A stretch of DNA of 64,000 nucleotides from Clostridium sp. DL-VIII (GTDB lineage: Bacteria > Bacillota > Clostridia > Clostridiales > Clostridiaceae), in assembly GCF_000230835.1 (NCBI RefSeq), contig NZ_CM001240.1:467001-531000 (forward strand), given 5' to 3'. Below are positions 28,121-36,534 of this stretch, one piece after another (the stretch's first letter is position 1; every line of letters starts with the position of its first letter). The position numbers were made by a program, and so were the translations under genes. The notes beneath the pieces were generated by a model, which saw only the letters and a program-made list of their open reading frames with translations, had not been told where the DNA came from and searched no databases.

Positions 28121-28450
28121 ATGATAAAAATAAGCGCAGGAAATATGATTAAATATAATGAAAATATAAATAATCAATTTGATGAACATCTAAATACTGG
28201 AACACAATATTATAGCGACGCAGAATATGTTCTTACAATGTCAGAAGAAATAACTGCAACTATAAGTCAAGTAAATGAGGCAATCCAAAATGTTTCTACA
28301 ACTGCACAAAAATCATCTGAAGACACTAGCCTAATTAAAAGCAGTATAGATGATGCAGTGAGCGATATGAAGCTTGTTAGAAAAATTACAGAGAGCCAAA
28401 CAGAATTTTCAAAACAACTTAATAATATAGTTCAAAGATTTAAAATTTAA
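28121..28450 (+). pseudogene. Fragment of a methyl-accepting chemotaxis protein
   Basis: A 109-residue open frame resembling only the C-terminal part of a chemoreceptor signalling domain (EEITATISQVNEAIQNVSTTAQKSSEDTS, then DDAVSDMKLV). It has no membrane region, no sensory part, no complete hairpin tip and no ribosome site at its ATG. It is best read as a remnant left by deletion, although a small soluble signalling domain cannot be excluded. Confidence 0.65.
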
Positions 28451-28520
28451 TTCTTACTATAGTAAGATTATAGTATTATCCCTATTTATAGAAGTAATAT
28501 TTTGAGGTATATATGGTATA

Positions 28521-28561
28521 AAAAAGCAGTTGATTCGTAAAAAAATAGATAACTGCTTTTT
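28521..28561 (+). terminator. Intrinsic terminator
   Basis: Perfect 11-base stem AAAAAGCAGTT (28521-28531) with AACTGCTTTTT (28551-28561). The same GCAGTT/AACTGC stem recurs at 29105-29140, again directly before a copy of the conserved promoter, so the terminator-promoter block is duplicated. Confidence 0.82.
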
Positions 28562-28570
28562 ACTCTATAT

Positions 28571-28653
28571 ATGACATTATTTATATCTAACTATGTGAAA
28601 ATATAGATATAAATTTATATTAATTGACATCATACTATGATTTGAAATAATAT
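28571..28653 (+). promoter_or_regulatory. Sulfur-island promoter 2
   Basis: ATTATTT (28576) and, 10 bases later, ATGTGAAAATATAG (28593-28606); -35 TTGACA at 28624-28629, 31 bases downstream; -10 TAATAT at 28648-28653 (18-base spacer). In this copy the site also contains a perfect 9-base inverted repeat, TTATATCTA (28581-28589) with TAGATATAA (28604-28612). It drives a leader RNA and a decayed short gene. Confidence 0.68.
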
Positions 28654-28734
28654 AATAATACACTAAACAGATAAGAATAATGTATGACAATTTGGTTCAA
28701 TATTAAACAAATGAAAAGAATATATCGGTAGTGG

Positions 28735-28830
28735 TTGACTAGAAAGACTAGAGACTAATTATAAGTATTAATAACTAATGCAAGTTTAATTATTTGCATA
28801 GTGAGGATACTTTGTAATTAGTCTTTTTGT
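28735..28830 (+). promoter_or_regulatory. Structured leader RNA 1 of the sulfur island
   Basis: TTGACTAG-AAAGA-CTAG forms a 4-base hairpin. It is followed at once by a terminator-like stem GACTAATTA (28753-28761) / TAATTAGTC (28815-28823) with TTTTTGTT after it. Inside are AGTAT / ATACT and an apical hairpin ATGCAA / TTGCAT. The copy at 33842 shows compensatory changes in three of these stems, which supports real RNA structure. It matches no riboswitch class I know. Confidence 0.65.
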
Positions 28831-29104
28831 TATCTTAATTTTGGAGAGGAGAATTATATATGTATAAATGTAAATGCTTCTCCAATAACTACTACTGATA
28901 CAACTGCAAAAACTGGTTGGATTAATTAAAAAAAATTTAATTTATAAAGCAAGTTCATTATCTAGTCAACTTCACAAGCTGGTTTATAAAGTGTTGAATT
29001 ACCTGTAACATTTAGGAATCCATAGTGCATGAATTTAATAACTGCTTAGAAAAGATTTAAAATATATCAAATAGATAACTTGAAAAAATATTTTATATAA
29101 AAAT
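28831..29104 (+). pseudogene. Decayed gene remnant after leader RNA 1
   Basis: A good ribosome site (GGAGAGGAG) precedes ATG 28861, but that frame stops after 12 codons. The next frame stays open and reads INVNASPITTTDTTAKTGWIN before its stop, as if one frameshift had broken a gene. The remaining 180 bases have no continuous frame. This looks like the stump of a gene once controlled by promoter 2 and leader RNA 1. A 12-residue leader peptide is the alternative. Confidence 0.4.
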
Positions 29105-29145
29105 AAAGCAGTTTATTTACAAATTGTAGACAACTGCTTTAATTT
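29105..29145 (+). terminator. Intrinsic terminator before ssuC
   Basis: Stem AAAGCAGTT (29105-29113) with AACTGCTTT (29132-29140), then AATTT. It is a diverged duplicate of the terminator at 28521. Confidence 0.7.
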
Positions 29146-29150
29146 CATAT

Positions 29151-29232
29151 ATGAAATTATTTATATATAGCCATGTGAAAATATAGAGATTAGTTTATAT
29201 CAATTGACAGTGATTATAGTCGAATATAAAAT
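29151..29232 (+). promoter_or_regulatory. Sulfur-island promoter 3 (ssuCBA operon)
   Basis: ATTATTT (29156) and, 10 bases later, ATGTGAAAATATAG (29173-29186); -35 TTGACA at 29204-29209, 31 bases on; -10 TAAAAT at 29227-29232 (17-base spacer). It is the same layout as promoters 1, 2 and 4. About 140 bases of leader separate it from ssuC. Confidence 0.7.
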
Positions 29233-29374
29233 TATATCATATAAAGCTTATAGGAATTGTAAGAATGAAAATCGATAATTATGAAACATATACTGTTATG
29301 CGGATTTATTATTATTTGAATATGTCTAAAGTAAGGTTATAGTGACTAATAAACTATGTAAGGAGAAATGTGGA

Positions 29375-30211
29375 ATGGAAAAGATACAAGAAGAATTAAC
29401 TATAGGAATCAAAAATTCAGATTCACTTAAAAAGAATAAAACAAATATAAACAGCAAAAAAATAGTTGGGTATATAAATATTGCAATTTTACCAATATTG
29501 ATATTAGCAGCTTGGATTACAGCAACTAAGCTAGAACTATTTTCACCTGCAATATTACCATCTATACCAACAGTATTGGATTCTCTAAAAAGTCAATTGA
29601 ATTCAGGGCAGCTTATAAAGGATATAAGTGTCAGCTTAATAAGGGTAGTAGAAGGATATATGATAGCAGCAGTTTTAGGAATTACTCTTGGTGTTCTTAT
29701 GGGCATTAGTGAAAGGATAAATAAATTTTTCTTCTTGACTTTTACTTCAATAAGGCAAATACCAATGCTTGCATGGATTCCATTAATAGTTTTATGGTTT
29801 GGAATAGGAGAAAGTTCCAAAATAATAGTAATAGTTATTGCAGCTTACTTTCCAATTTTATTAAATACAATGAATGGAATAAAAAGAACTGATAAAAATT
29901 TAATAGAAGTTGGAAATATGTATAAATTGAGCAAGTGGAAACTTTTTACAAAAATATATTTTCCATCTGCATTACCTTCAATATTTGTTGGTTTAAAGCT
30001 TGGTCTTGGAATATCATGGATGGCAGTTGTAGGAGCTGAAATAATAGCTTCAAGTTCAGGAATAGGATATAGGATGAATGATGCAAGAAGTTTAATGCAG
30101 CCAGAAGTTGTTTTTGTTGGAATGTTTGCAATTGCAATAATTGGAATCATAATGGATCAGATTTTAACTAGAATTTCTAAAAAGATTACTCCATGGGAAA
30201 ATAATAAATAA
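29375..30211 (+). CDS. ssuC: Sulfonate-type ABC transporter permease
   Basis: Membrane channel of an SsuABC/TauABC-type importer, 278 residues from ATG 29375, which follows AAGGAGA by 8 bases. An upstream in-frame GTG at 29342 lacks a ribosome site. About six helices are visible, and the coupling loop reads LIEVGNMYKLSKWKLFTKIYFP. The ATPase follows after 15 bases. Substrates of the family are alkanesulfonates, taurine, sulfate esters and nitrate; the island context favours organosulfur compounds. Confidence 0.88.
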   Translation: MEKIQEELTIGIKNSDSLKKNKTNINSKKIVGYINIAILPILILAAWITATKLELFSPAILPSIPTVLDSLKSQLNSGQLIKDISVSLIRVVEGYMIAAVLGITLGVLMGISERINKFFFLTFTSIRQIPMLAWIPLIVLWFGIGESSKIIVIVIAAYFPILLNTMNGIKRTDKNLIEVGNMYKLSKWKLFTKIYFPSALPSIFVGLKLGLGISWMAVVGAEIIASSSGIGYRMNDARSLMQPEVVFVGMFAIAIIGIIMDQILTRISKKITPWENNK

Positions 30212-30226
30212 GGAGGCACAAGTAAT

Positions 30227-31000
30227 ATGGTGGAAGAAAAATTAGTAATTAATCATTTAAATAAGAATTTTAATGTTGATGGTAAAAGTGTAAATATATT
30301 AAATGATATTAATTTAAGCATAAATGAAGGTGAATTTATAGCAATTGTAGGTCATAGCGGATGCGGAAAGAGTACTTTGCTGAAAATTATTGCGGGGCTT
30401 CTTGATTATGATGATGGAAATGTTATTTTGGATAATAAAAAAATCACTAAACCGGATATTGATAGAGGGATGGTATTTCAAGAGCACAGATTGTTTCCAT
30501 GGCTTACAATTAAAGAAAACTTAGCTATAGGTCTAGACAAACTAGATAAAAAAGAGAAAGAAGAAATTATATCTGACCATTTAAAGCTAGTTGATTTAGA
30601 GGGCTTTGGAAATGTATATCCGCATCAGTTATCAGGAGGAATGTCTCAGAGAGCAGCTATAGCAAGGGCACTTGTAAATTCACCTAAGGTATTACTTTTG
30701 GATGAACCTTTTGGAGCACTTGACGCCCTTACTAAAATTACATTGCAGGATGAAATATTAAAAATATGGGAAAAAGAAAAGAAAACTATGATTATGGTCA
30801 CTCATGATATAGAAGAAGCTGTATATTTAGCAGATAGAATTGTGGTTATGTCAGCAAGACCAGGGAGAATTAAAGAAACAGTTAATGTTAATTTAGGAAG
30901 AAGCAGAGATAGAGGAAGTGTTGATTTTGCTAGGATTAAGAAAAGAATTTTAGCACATTTCTTTGAGGATAAAAGCCTCACATTGGAGTACAATATTTAG
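30227..31000 (+). CDS. ssuB: Sulfonate-type ABC transporter ATPase
   Basis: ATPase for the permease upstream, 257 residues. Walker A GHSGCGKST (about residue 43), Q-loop MVFQEHRLFPW, signature QLSGGMSQRAAIARAL, Walker B LLLDEPFGALD and H-loop VTHDIEEA are all present; the FQEHRL and FGALDALT blocks are typical of SsuB/TauB. It is the only ATPase in the island for three SsuA-like binding proteins. Confidence 0.9.
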   Translation: MVEEKLVINHLNKNFNVDGKSVNILNDINLSINEGEFIAIVGHSGCGKSTLLKIIAGLLDYDDGNVILDNKKITKPDIDRGMVFQEHRLFPWLTIKENLAIGLDKLDKKEKEEIISDHLKLVDLEGFGNVYPHQLSGGMSQRAAIARALVNSPKVLLLDEPFGALDALTKITLQDEILKIWEKEKKTMIMVTHDIEEAVYLADRIVVMSARPGRIKETVNVNLGRSRDRGSVDFARIKKRILAHFFEDKSLTLEYNI

Positions 31001-31106
31001 ATAATTTATCAGCATTAATTTTTAGTTTAATCCCTAGTATTTTGATAATGAAACTAAATAATATAGATTAATATTATATTAAATTTGAATAGGGGGAAAT
31101 TTACTT

Positions 31107-32114
31107 ATGAAAAAGAAATTATTATCAATATTTTTAGCAGCAACTACGGTATTTATGTTAGTTGGCTGCGGAAACAGTAAGCAAGCAGACAATGCCAAGA
31201 GTAGTGAAAAAACAGTTAGAATTGGTTTCCCAGGAACTCAAAGCTTTATGGGCGGAGTAGGTGGAGTAGCTCAAGAAAAGAAATATATAGAAAACGAACT
31301 CGAAAAGGTTGGATATAAAGTTGAATACAAGCCTTTTGCAGCAGCTGGCCCAGCTGTAAATGAAGCTTTGACTGCAAAAGAAATTGATATAGCAATATAT
31401 GCAGATTTTCCAGGAATCTTAAGTAAATCAAAGGGTGTTGAAACTTCATTAATAGGTATAGCAGACAATTATATAACTTCTGCAATCATTGTAAAAGCAG
31501 ATTCACCTATAAGCTCGGTTAAAGATTTAAAAGGTAAAAAAATAGGATTTGCTAAGGGAACTTATATGCAAAAATATTTATATCAAATATTAGAGGCTAA
31601 TAATATAGCACAAAGTGATGTTGAATTAATTAATACTACTGATTTCGATTCAGCACTTCAAGGAGGCTCTATAGATGCATTAGTTGTAACAGACACTCAA
31701 GAAGCAATACAAGTTTTAACTAAGAAGACAGCTAAAACAATTGATACCTCAAAAGACCATCCAGATATTACTGCACAGTCAGTAATAGTAGGTAATAGTA
31801 AATTTTTATCTGAAAACAAAGAGGCTGCAGTAGCCTTATTTAAAGCATTAAAAGAAGCTAAAACTTTGATGAAAGAAAACACTGATGAAGCATATGACGT
31901 GTTAACTAAATCAGGTTTAGATAAAGAAGCAACAAAATCACTTTATGGCAAGGATAATGGAAAATTTGATTATGTTTCATTCAAAGTAGATGATGAAGCT
32001 AAGAAGAAAATAAATGATAGTAAAAAATTTATGTTAGATAACCAATTAATAACAAAGGATTTTGATACAGATAAATGGATAGATAATTCATTTTATGAAG
32101 AAGCAAATAAATAA
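31107..32114 (+). CDS. ssuA: SsuA-like substrate-binding lipoprotein 1
   Basis: Extracytoplasmic binding protein of the SsuCB importer, 335 residues. The signal peptide ends in the lipobox MLVGC. The mature part begins with RIGFPGTQSFMGG, followed by AAGPAVNEALTAKEIDIA, and has the LKGKKIGFAKGT hinge block of NMT1/TauA-type proteins. It lies about 100 bases after ssuB and before the arylsulfotransferase-like gene. Two paralogues are at 35456 and 39478. The ligand is unknown; an organosulfur compound is inferred. Confidence 0.85.
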   Translation: MKKKLLSIFLAATTVFMLVGCGNSKQADNAKSSEKTVRIGFPGTQSFMGGVGGVAQEKKYIENELEKVGYKVEYKPFAAAGPAVNEALTAKEIDIAIYADFPGILSKSKGVETSLIGIADNYITSAIIVKADSPISSVKDLKGKKIGFAKGTYMQKYLYQILEANNIAQSDVELINTTDFDSALQGGSIDALVVTDTQEAIQVLTKKTAKTIDTSKDHPDITAQSVIVGNSKFLSENKEAAVALFKALKEAKTLMKENTDEAYDVLTKSGLDKEATKSLYGKDNGKFDYVSFKVDDEAKKKINDSKKFMLDNQLITKDFDTDKWIDNSFYEEANK

Positions 32115-32206
32115 AATTTTATATCTAAATTGCAAAATTCACTTTAGAAATTTAGGCAGTAGATAGAGTTAATAAATAAGAAGAACATTTAAAGGAGGAA
32201 ATTATT

Positions 32207-33652
32207 ATGGGACATCCAACTATTTATCCAACAGGAGCAACACTTTATAATCCTAAGAAGGCTTGGAGTGGTTACACTATATTTCAAGTTAAAGGATTAG
32301 GGGCATTATTAATTAACATGAACGGTAAGGAAGTTAAGTTATGGAAGGGGCTTCAAGGCTTCCCGAATAAAATACTTCCAGGTGGATATGTTTTAGGAAG
32401 TACTGGAGAGAGAAATCCTAAATATGGAATGCAGGATATGAATGATTTAGTACAAGTTGATTGGAAGGGAAATATCGTTTGGAAATTTGATCATAACGAA
32501 TTTATAGCTGATGAGGGTGAAGAACCTCAATGGATGGCAAGACAGCATCATGATTATCAAAGGGAAGGCAGCACTACAGGCTATTATGCACCAGGCACAG
32601 AGCCACTAGTAGATAAGGGAAATACTTTCATACTTACCCATGAAAATGTTAAAAATTCTAAAATAACTGAAAAAGTACTTTTAGATGATAAGATTATTGA
32701 AGTTACCTGGGATGGAAAGATTGTTTGGGAGTGGAGACCTAATGAGCATTTTGATGAACTTGGCTTTGATGAAAGTGCTAAAAATATACTTTATAGAGAT
32801 CCTAATATGAGACCAGCAGGTGGTGGAATGGGAGATTGGCTTCATATAAATTCTATGTCATTACTTGGTCCTAATAAATGGTATGACAATGGTGACGAGA
32901 GATTTAATCCAGAAAATATTATTTGGGACAGCCGTGAAGCTAATATTTTAGCAATTATAGAAAAGAAGACTGGTAAAATTGTCTGGAAGGTTGGACCATA
33001 TTATGATGAAAGTGAAGAACTTAAAAAGTTGCAGTGGATAATTGGACAACATCATGTTCACATGATTCCAAAAGGTCTACCAGGAGAAGGTAATATATTA
33101 ATCTTTGATAATGGTGGATGGGCAGGATATGGTAGTCCAAATCCAGTAGCACCAACAGGAAGACAAAATGCTCATAGAGATTATTCAAGAATATTAGAAA
33201 TTAATCCAATTACGCTGGAAATAGTATGGCAGTATACTCCAAAGGAAGCTGGGCTTATTGAACCATTAGATTCAAACAGATTTTACAGTCCATTTATAAG
33301 TAGTGCTCAAAGACTGCCAAATGGAAATACTTTAATAACAGAAGGTTCAGATGGGCGTATATTTGAGGTAACAGCAGAACATGAAATAGTTTGGGAATAT
33401 ATAAATCCTTATAAAGATGATAGCAAAGGTCCAAGTATGAACATGGTTTATAGAGCATATAGAGTTCCTTATGAATGGATACCACAATTGGATAAACAGA
33501 CTGAAGTGGAAATACAAAAAATTGATGTAAAGAATTTTAGAGTTAATGGATCAGAACCTATAGGAGCAGTAGAGGAAACACAGGTTAAAGGTACTAAGGG
33601 ATATAATCAAAATGATGCTTTTTGTGTTATATCAAATAGAGAATCACAGTAG
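32207..33652 (+). CDS. Arylsulfotransferase (ASST)-like protein, cytoplasmic
   Basis: A 481-residue protein resembling PAPS-independent aryl sulfotransferases, with a repeated beta-propeller pattern (WKGNIVWKF, WDGKIVWEW, KTGKIVWKV, ITLEIVWQY, AEHEIVWEY). Candidate catalytic histidines are in ARQHHDY, IGQHHVHMIP and NAHRDYSR, and an Arg in SSAQRLPNG. Known ASST proteins are periplasmic; this one has no signal peptide and so should act on imported substrate. It follows the SsuA-like protein, suggesting that it processes sulfate esters brought in by SsuCB. Exact chemistry is unproven. Confidence 0.75.
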   Translation: MGHPTIYPTGATLYNPKKAWSGYTIFQVKGLGALLINMNGKEVKLWKGLQGFPNKILPGGYVLGSTGERNPKYGMQDMNDLVQVDWKGNIVWKFDHNEFIADEGEEPQWMARQHHDYQREGSTTGYYAPGTEPLVDKGNTFILTHENVKNSKITEKVLLDDKIIEVTWDGKIVWEWRPNEHFDELGFDESAKNILYRDPNMRPAGGGMGDWLHINSMSLLGPNKWYDNGDERFNPENIIWDSREANILAIIEKKTGKIVWKVGPYYDESEELKKLQWIIGQHHVHMIPKGLPGEGNILIFDNGGWAGYGSPNPVAPTGRQNAHRDYSRILEINPITLEIVWQYTPKEAGLIEPLDSNRFYSPFISSAQRLPNGNTLITEGSDGRIFEVTAEHEIVWEYINPYKDDSKGPSMNMVYRAYRVPYEWIPQLDKQTEVEIQKIDVKNFRVNGSEPIGAVEETQVKGTKGYNQNDAFCVISNRESQ

Positions 33653-33673
33653 AAAGAAAAAATAAATTAAGTG

Positions 33674-33760
33674 GATATGTGAGATTATTTGAATTTATAT
33701 ATGTGAAAATATAGGTGTTGTTTTGTAGTAGTTGATATTATATAGCATTCAGAATAAAAT
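33674..33760 (+). promoter_or_regulatory. Sulfur-island promoter 4 (metK)
   Basis: ATTATTT (33684) and, 10 bases later, ATGTGAAAATATAG (33701-33714); -35 TTGATA at 33732-33737, 31 bases on; -10 TAAAAT at 33755-33760 (17-base spacer). It lies upstream of leader RNA 2 and metK. Confidence 0.68.
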
Positions 33761-33841
33761 TATATCATAGAAAACAGATGGGAATTATACAATAAATTAT
33801 TATATAAAAATAATTTATTTAAAATTAAAAACCATATTAAG

Positions 33842-33936
33842 TTGACCAGAAAGACTGGAGACTAATTATAGGCATCAAAAAATAAATGCGGTTGATAAGC
33901 TGCATAGCAATGATGTTTTGTAATTAGTCCTTTTTT
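33842..33936 (+). promoter_or_regulatory. Structured leader RNA 2 of the sulfur island (metK leader)
   Basis: Same architecture as leader RNA 1. TTGACCAG-AAAGA-CTGG forms a hairpin in which CCAG/CTGG replaces CTAG/CTAG, a compensatory change. The outer stem GACTAATTA (33860-33868) / TAATTAGTC (33921-33929) is followed by CTTTTTTA. Inner pairs GCATC / GATGT and ATGCGG / CTGCAT differ in sequence from copy 1 but keep pairing. It is not an S-box: none of the conserved SAM-I core bases are present. Confidence 0.68.
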
Positions 33937-34040
33937 ATTCTTTATAAAATTATAACGGATTAAATTTGTGTATACCTTTTATAATATTGTATTTTACTAA
34001 AATTAAATGATATAGAAAAAATAAAAAACAAATATATTCG

Positions 34041-34121
34041 TCTGCCAAATTTTTCTTACATGCGTTCGGAAAGGCAGATGCGAAAAAAATCTCCGGCGCC
34101 ACAATCGCCTGCGATTTTTTT
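34041..34121 (+). promoter_or_regulatory. GC-rich double hairpin with terminator before metK
   Basis: TCTGCC (34041-34046) pairs with GGCAGA (34073-34078). A second structure follows: AAAAAAATC (34083-34091) with GATTTTTTT (34113-34121) around a GC-rich core. The core composition is unlike the surrounding AT-rich DNA, so it may be a dispersed repeat. Its position only about 27 bases before the metK start means that it would stop transcription into metK unless it is overcome. Confidence 0.5.
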
Positions 34122-34147
34122 ATCTTAATTTGAAAGGAAGATTGAAA

Positions 34148-35323
34148 ATGAAAAAATTATTTACATCAGAATCGGTAACAGAAGGACATCCAGATAAAAT
34201 ATGTGATCAAGTCTCGGATGCTATTTTAGACGAAATATTAAGACAGGATCCAGATGGAAGAGTAGCCTGTGAGACAACCACAGGAACTGGATTTATAAAT
34301 GTTTTTGGAGAGATATCAACAAAGGGATATGTTGATATTCCCAAAATAGTAAGAAATACAGTTAAAGAAATAGGATACACAAATGGTGAATATGGTTTTG
34401 ACTATAAAACATGTGCAGTTCAGACAGCAATAGATGAGCAGTCAAGAGATATAGCAGTTGGAGTTGATACTGCAAAGGAAGTCAGAGATGGAGAAGAGGA
34501 TAACCTTTCATTAACAGGAGCTGGAGATCAGGGAATGATGTTTGGTTTTGCAACTAATGAGACAGATGAGTATCTGCCACTTCCAATAACACTCGCTCAA
34601 AAGCTTGCAAGAAGGCTAACTAAAGTTAGAAAGAATAGTGAATTAGCATATTTAAGACCTGATGGAAAAACACAGGTAACAGTAGAATATGATAATGATA
34701 AACCTGTAAGAGTTGATACAATTGTTATTTCTACACAACACTCGCCAGAAGCCACTAATGAGCAAATACATGATGATCTTATAGAAAAAGTAGTTAAAGA
34801 AGTTGTTCCTGCAGAATTATTAGATGAAAATACAAAATATTTTATTAATCCAACAGGAAGGTTTGTTATAGGTGGACCACAAGGCGATGCTGGCTTAACA
34901 GGAAGAAAGATAATTGTTGATACCTACGGTGGATATGCAAGGCATGGTGGTGGAGCTTTCTCAGGAAAAGATCCAACAAAGGTAGATAGATCAGGAGCAT
35001 ATGTGTCAAGATGGATTGCTAAAAACTTAGTAGCAGCAGGTGTTGCAGATAAGTTAGAAATACAAATATCTTATGCAATTGGTGTAGCAAAGCCAGTGTC
35101 TATAACAGTAGATACATTTGGAACAGGAAAAATTTTAGAAGATGCAATCGTAGATATAATAAATAAAGAGTTTGATTTGAGACCAGCAGCAATAATTAAT
35201 ATTTTGGATTTAAAGAGGCCAATATACAAGCAAACAGCAGCCTATGGACACTTTGGAAGAACGGATCTTGATTTACCTTGGGAAAAATTGAATAAGGTTG
35301 AGGATATAAGAAAATATTTATAG
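34148..35323 (+). CDS. metK: S-adenosylmethionine synthetase
   Basis: Makes SAM from methionine and ATP, 391 residues. Motifs are [17 protein letters not shown] at the N terminus, the P-loop-like [15 protein letters not shown] and [10 protein letters not shown]. The ATG at 34148 follows AAAGGAAG; an upstream in-frame TTG at 34130 is not needed. A metK inside a sulfur-scavenging island, beside MTA/SAH nucleosidase and radical-SAM genes, suggests a dedicated SAM supply; a second housekeeping metK may exist elsewhere. Confidence 0.95.
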   Translation: MKKLFTSESVTEGHPDKICDQVSDAILDEILRQDPDGRVACETTTGTGFINVFGEISTKGYVDIPKIVRNTVKEIGYTNGEYGFDYKTCAVQTAIDEQSRDIAVGVDTAKEVRDGEEDNLSLTGAGDQGMMFGFATNETDEYLPLPITLAQKLARRLTKVRKNSELAYLRPDGKTQVTVEYDNDKPVRVDTIVISTQHSPEATNEQIHDDLIEKVVKEVVPAELLDENTKYFINPTGRFVIGGPQGDAGLTGRKIIVDTYGGYARHGGGAFSGKDPTKVDRSGAYVSRWIAKNLVAAGVADKLEIQISYAIGVAKPVSITVDTFGTGKILEDAIVDIINKEFDLRPAAIINILDLKRPIYKQTAAYGHFGRTDLDLPWEKLNKVEDIRKYL

Positions 35324-35325
35324 AA

Positions 35326-35400
35326 CTCAACCAAAACTGACTAGAAAACTAGAGGTTTTAAGAAACACAAATATTGTTCCTTAAAGCCTCTTGTTATTTT
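35326..35400 (+). promoter_or_regulatory. Structured leader RNA 3 / terminator after metK
   Basis: CTGACTAG-AAAA-CTAG hairpin (35341-35352) directly followed by stem GAGGTTTTAAG (35352-35362) / CTTAAAGCCTC (35380-35390) and TTGTTATTTT. It begins at the metK stop and lies about 60 bases before the next binding-protein gene. The 5' part is nearly identical to leader RNA 4. It could be the metK terminator, an attenuator for 35456, or both. Confidence 0.6.
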
Positions 35401-35455
35401 AAGAAGAAAGGATACAAAATATTGAATTTTAGATTATACAAGGAGGTATTAATTA

Positions 35456-36493
35456 ATGAAAAGAAGATTATTTGGTGTTATTGCTGTACTAGTGATATTT
35501 ATGTTAAATATTACATCATGCACGAACAATAAGAAAGCGGAAGTACAAGAGAAAAGTAGTAGTACCAGCACTACCAATACTGACAAAGTGAAAATTGGTT
35601 TTGTAGATGTTACAGGTACAGGAGAAATATCAAGTACTTTGGGAATTGCAAGAGATAATGGTTATATTGATGAAGAGTTAAGCAAAATAGGTGTAAAGGC
35701 AGAGTTTGTGCCTATGACTGGTGCGGGGCCAGCCATAAATGAGGCATTGGCAAGTGGTAGTTTGGATATAGGAGATTTGGGAGATGTACCAGCTATTATT
35801 GGAAAGGCAGCAGGAATAGATACACAGTTAATTAGCTCAGATGGTCTTACCAGTGGTGCATCACTAGTAATTCCTAAAAATTCTACTATTACTTCTGTTA
35901 AGGATTTAAAGGGAAAGAAAATTGCAACACAAAAGGGTGCCTTTATGCATGAGGTATTAATTAATATATTGCAAAGCAATGGGCTGACAATGAATGATAT
36001 AGAATTTGTAAACTTAAATGCTCAAGGGTCAGCAGATGCACTTATGTCAGGAAATGTTGATGGAGCTGTTGTTGGTGGTGTAACTTTAGGAAACTTGGTG
36101 TTGAAGGGATATGCTAAGGAGTTAGTAGACTGCAGGAAAAATCCGCAATGGAATACTGGTGGGTACACTATTGCGAGAACGGAATTTGCAGAGAAGAATC
36201 CAGAAATAATTAAAGGTATATTAAAAGCTTTAATAAAAGCTAAAAAACTTTGCCAGGAGGATAATACGGCTAGCCTAAAACAATGGATAAAATCAGGTAA
36301 TTCTGAAGAAACATACAAATATTTATATCCTAATAATGACTATGTATATGATGTAGAAATAACTGATAAATTTATTAATAGCGGTAAAGCTACTGTAGAA
36401 TTTTTAAAGAAAAATGATTTAATTAAAAATGATGTAGATATCAATAAATGGATTAATACCAGTTACTATGAGGCTGCAAAAAATGCTAAATAG
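35456..36493 (+). CDS. SsuA-like substrate-binding lipoprotein 2
   Basis: Paralogue of the binding protein at 31107, 345 residues, with signal peptide and lipobox NITSC. The ligand-pocket region reads GTGEISSTLGIARDNGYI, GAGPAINEALASGSLDIGDLGD and LKGKKIATQKGAF. It has a strong AGGAGG ribosome site and is followed after 41 bases by a radical-SAM gene. No permease or ATPase accompanies it, so it probably feeds SsuCB. Confidence 0.85.
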   Translation: MKRRLFGVIAVLVIFMLNITSCTNNKKAEVQEKSSSTSTTNTDKVKIGFVDVTGTGEISSTLGIARDNGYIDEELSKIGVKAEFVPMTGAGPAINEALASGSLDIGDLGDVPAIIGKAAGIDTQLISSDGLTSGASLVIPKNSTITSVKDLKGKKIATQKGAFMHEVLINILQSNGLTMNDIEFVNLNAQGSADALMSGNVDGAVVGGVTLGNLVLKGYAKELVDCRKNPQWNTGGYTIARTEFAEKNPEIIKGILKALIKAKKLCQEDNTASLKQWIKSGNSEETYKYLYPNNDYVYDVEITDKFINSGKATVEFLKKNDLIKNDVDINKWINTSYYEAAKNAK

Positions 36494-36534
36494 TAAAAAG
36501 CAATATTAAAATAAAAGTATATGGAGGAAGAGAA

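Noticed and set aside
28121..28450. Functional chemoreceptor
   Set aside because: Only a fragment of the signalling domain remains, with no ribosome site, membrane region or sensor part.
28735..28830. ANTAR-controlled dual hairpin leader
   Set aside because: The conserved hairpin has a 4-5 base loop, not the two hexaloops with A1 and G4. The only lone receiver nearby has no ANTAR domain.
28860..29060. Minus-strand open stretch in the gene-less part near 28970-29050
   Set aside because: Only about 27 codons without start or ribosome site; not distinguishable from chance in AT-rich DNA.
33842..34121. S-box (SAM-I) riboswitch before metK
   Set aside because: None of the conserved S-box core bases are present; the leader instead matches three other unknown elements of the same island.
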